Shown one piece after another: positions 14,562 through 15,305 of a stretch of DNA of 15,305 nt. Below the pieces are notes generated by a model. That model did no database searches. It was not told where the DNA came from and saw only the letters and a list, made by a program, of their open reading frames with translations. The DNA is taken from contig VGDJ01000017.1 of NCBI GenBank assembly GCA_016869775.1, forward strand, positions 1 to 15,305, read 5' to 3'. The position numbers and the translations under genes are program-made. This stretch comes from Alphaproteobacteria bacterium. GTDB taxonomy: Bacteria; Pseudomonadota; Alphaproteobacteria; Rickettsiales; UBA1997. The stretch's first letter is position 1. The number at the start of each line of letters is the position of its first letter.

Positions 14562-15305
14562 CTAAATTTTGTAAGTTTCTTCAATATATTTTTTTGAGTC
14601 AAAAGAAGCCTTAACAAAATCATTTGCAAATTCATTAATTTTCTTTTTTTCTAATTTTTCATCTTTTTTGTTTTTATCTTCAATATCGTTATTTTGTTCA
14701 ACAGAATCTTGAGCTGAAGCGTGTTTTTTGATATTAAATTCATGACCTTCAAAAGAGAATTTTGTTCTTTCGCTATCCAATTTCATCTCATCAATATTTT
14801 TGAAAATTTTATTTTTTAGATCTTCAATCTCTTTTTTATTATTAACAATTTTTTCGATTTTATCGTTTGTCTCGTTAGTAAATTTATCAGAGATTTCTTT
14901 AATTTCTTTTTTAAATTCTTCAATTTTGGCAATATTTTCTGGTGATATTTCACCGCTTGCATCTTTTTGTTTGGATAATTTTTCGATTTTCTTATTTATT
15001 GTAGAAATTTGCTTATCTTTATTTTTTTGCTCTTTATCAATATTTTTGCGATTTTCTATAATATTTTCACCCATTTTATCAATTTTATCGTTTACCAACT
15101 TTTGAAAAAGTATTCTATCATTGGTATTCAAGCTCTCTATGATTGTTGCACCAGCTGATTCGGGATTCTTTTGCGATAATCTGTCAATTTTCAAAACAAT
15201 TTGTTCCACTTCTTGGCGCGATTGACGATAACTTTTTTGATCAACATCAAAATCTTTTGCAAGTCTGCGATAGGATTCAAACTGATTTCCAGCATGATCT
15301 TTTTT
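14562..15305 (-). CDS. Unrecognised charged coiled-coil protein, C-terminal part (5' end outside window)
   Basis: The minus-strand frame is open from the right edge to the TAG at 14564-14562, giving at least 247 residues. A GTG at 15209 could be read as a start, but the frame continues upstream without a stop through 32 more codons (KKDHAGNQFESYRRLAKDFD), so the true start very likely lies beyond the window. The product is rich in Lys, Glu, Asp, Ile and Asn and has no Cys or Trp in the visible part. It shows a long stretch with coiled-coil character, for example IDKEQKNKDKQISTINKKIE, EFKKEIKEISDKF and KKEIEDLKNKIF. A short non-helical segment (FSFEGHEFNIKK) follows, then a very charged tail ending IEETYKI. 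No domain was recognised and no transmembrane segment is visible. It could be a structural or secreted repeat protein, but nothing here decides that. Confidence 0.7.
   Translation of the reverse strand, partial: KKDHAGNQFESYRRLAKDFDVDQKSYRQSRQEVEQIVLKIDRLSQKNPESAGATIIESLNTNDRILFQKLVNDKIDKMGENIIENRKNIDKEQKNKDKQISTINKKIEKLSKQKDASGEISPENIAKIEEFKKEIKEISDKFTNETNDKIEKIVNNKKEIEDLKNKIFKNIDEMKLDSERTKFSFEGHEFNIKKHASAQDSVEQNNDIEDKNKKDEKLEKKKINEFANDFVKASFDSKKYIEETYKI

Noticed and set aside
15207..15209. GTG at 15209 as the start of the coiled-coil gene
   Set aside because: No Shine-Dalgarno, and the frame stays open with protein-like sequence to the window edge.

Overview
The window is about 30% G+C by eye and carries ordinary bacterial housekeeping genes that all read with the standard code. 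An alphaproteobacterium of the Rickettsiales or Holosporales kind, probably host-associated, fits best. The reasons are the low G+C, a Tim44-like protein, an argS gene followed directly by a SPOR-domain gene, a decaying gene, and almost no Shine-Dalgarno sequences. This placement is inferred from style and gene content, not from a phylogenetic marker search.

Left part (1-4788): a truncated MsbA-type ABC exporter (minus strand) diverges from argS (plus strand). A membrane-anchored SPOR-domain protein follows argS after 12 bases. Behind it lies an old yellow enzyme (NemA-like ene-reductase) gene broken by three reading-frame breaks.

Middle part (4855-9913, minus strand): gyrB, and upstream of it a large membrane-anchored thioredoxin plus NHL beta-propeller protein resembling NHLRC2. 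GyrB carries Asn at the TOPRIM position matching E. coli Asp426. A roughly 300-base spacer follows, part of it only 9% G+C.

Right part (9914-14331, minus strand): a compact transcription unit read from right to left, tRNA-His(GTG), Tim44-like protein, aconitase (acnA), long-form ribosome hibernation factor (hpf) and ribosomal protein bS21 (rpsU). It ends at a strong hairpin terminator. Gaps between Tim44, acnA and hpf are only 4-6 bases, so these three are very likely translated from one message. The unit joins a TCA-cycle Fe-S enzyme to two ribosome-associated proteins. rpsU is the only gene whose start I could see that has a good Shine-Dalgarno, and it can be partly folded into a hairpin.

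Right edge (14562-15305, minus strand): the C-terminal part of an unrecognised, highly charged coiled-coil protein that continues beyond the window. Between it and tRNA-His lies a spacer with nested inverted repeats and a probable promoter.

No mobile element, CRISPR array or obviously new multigene system was found. The points most worth a second look are the rpsU leader, the periplasmic-looking Trx-NHL protein, the GyrB Asn445 substitution and the broken ene-reductase.
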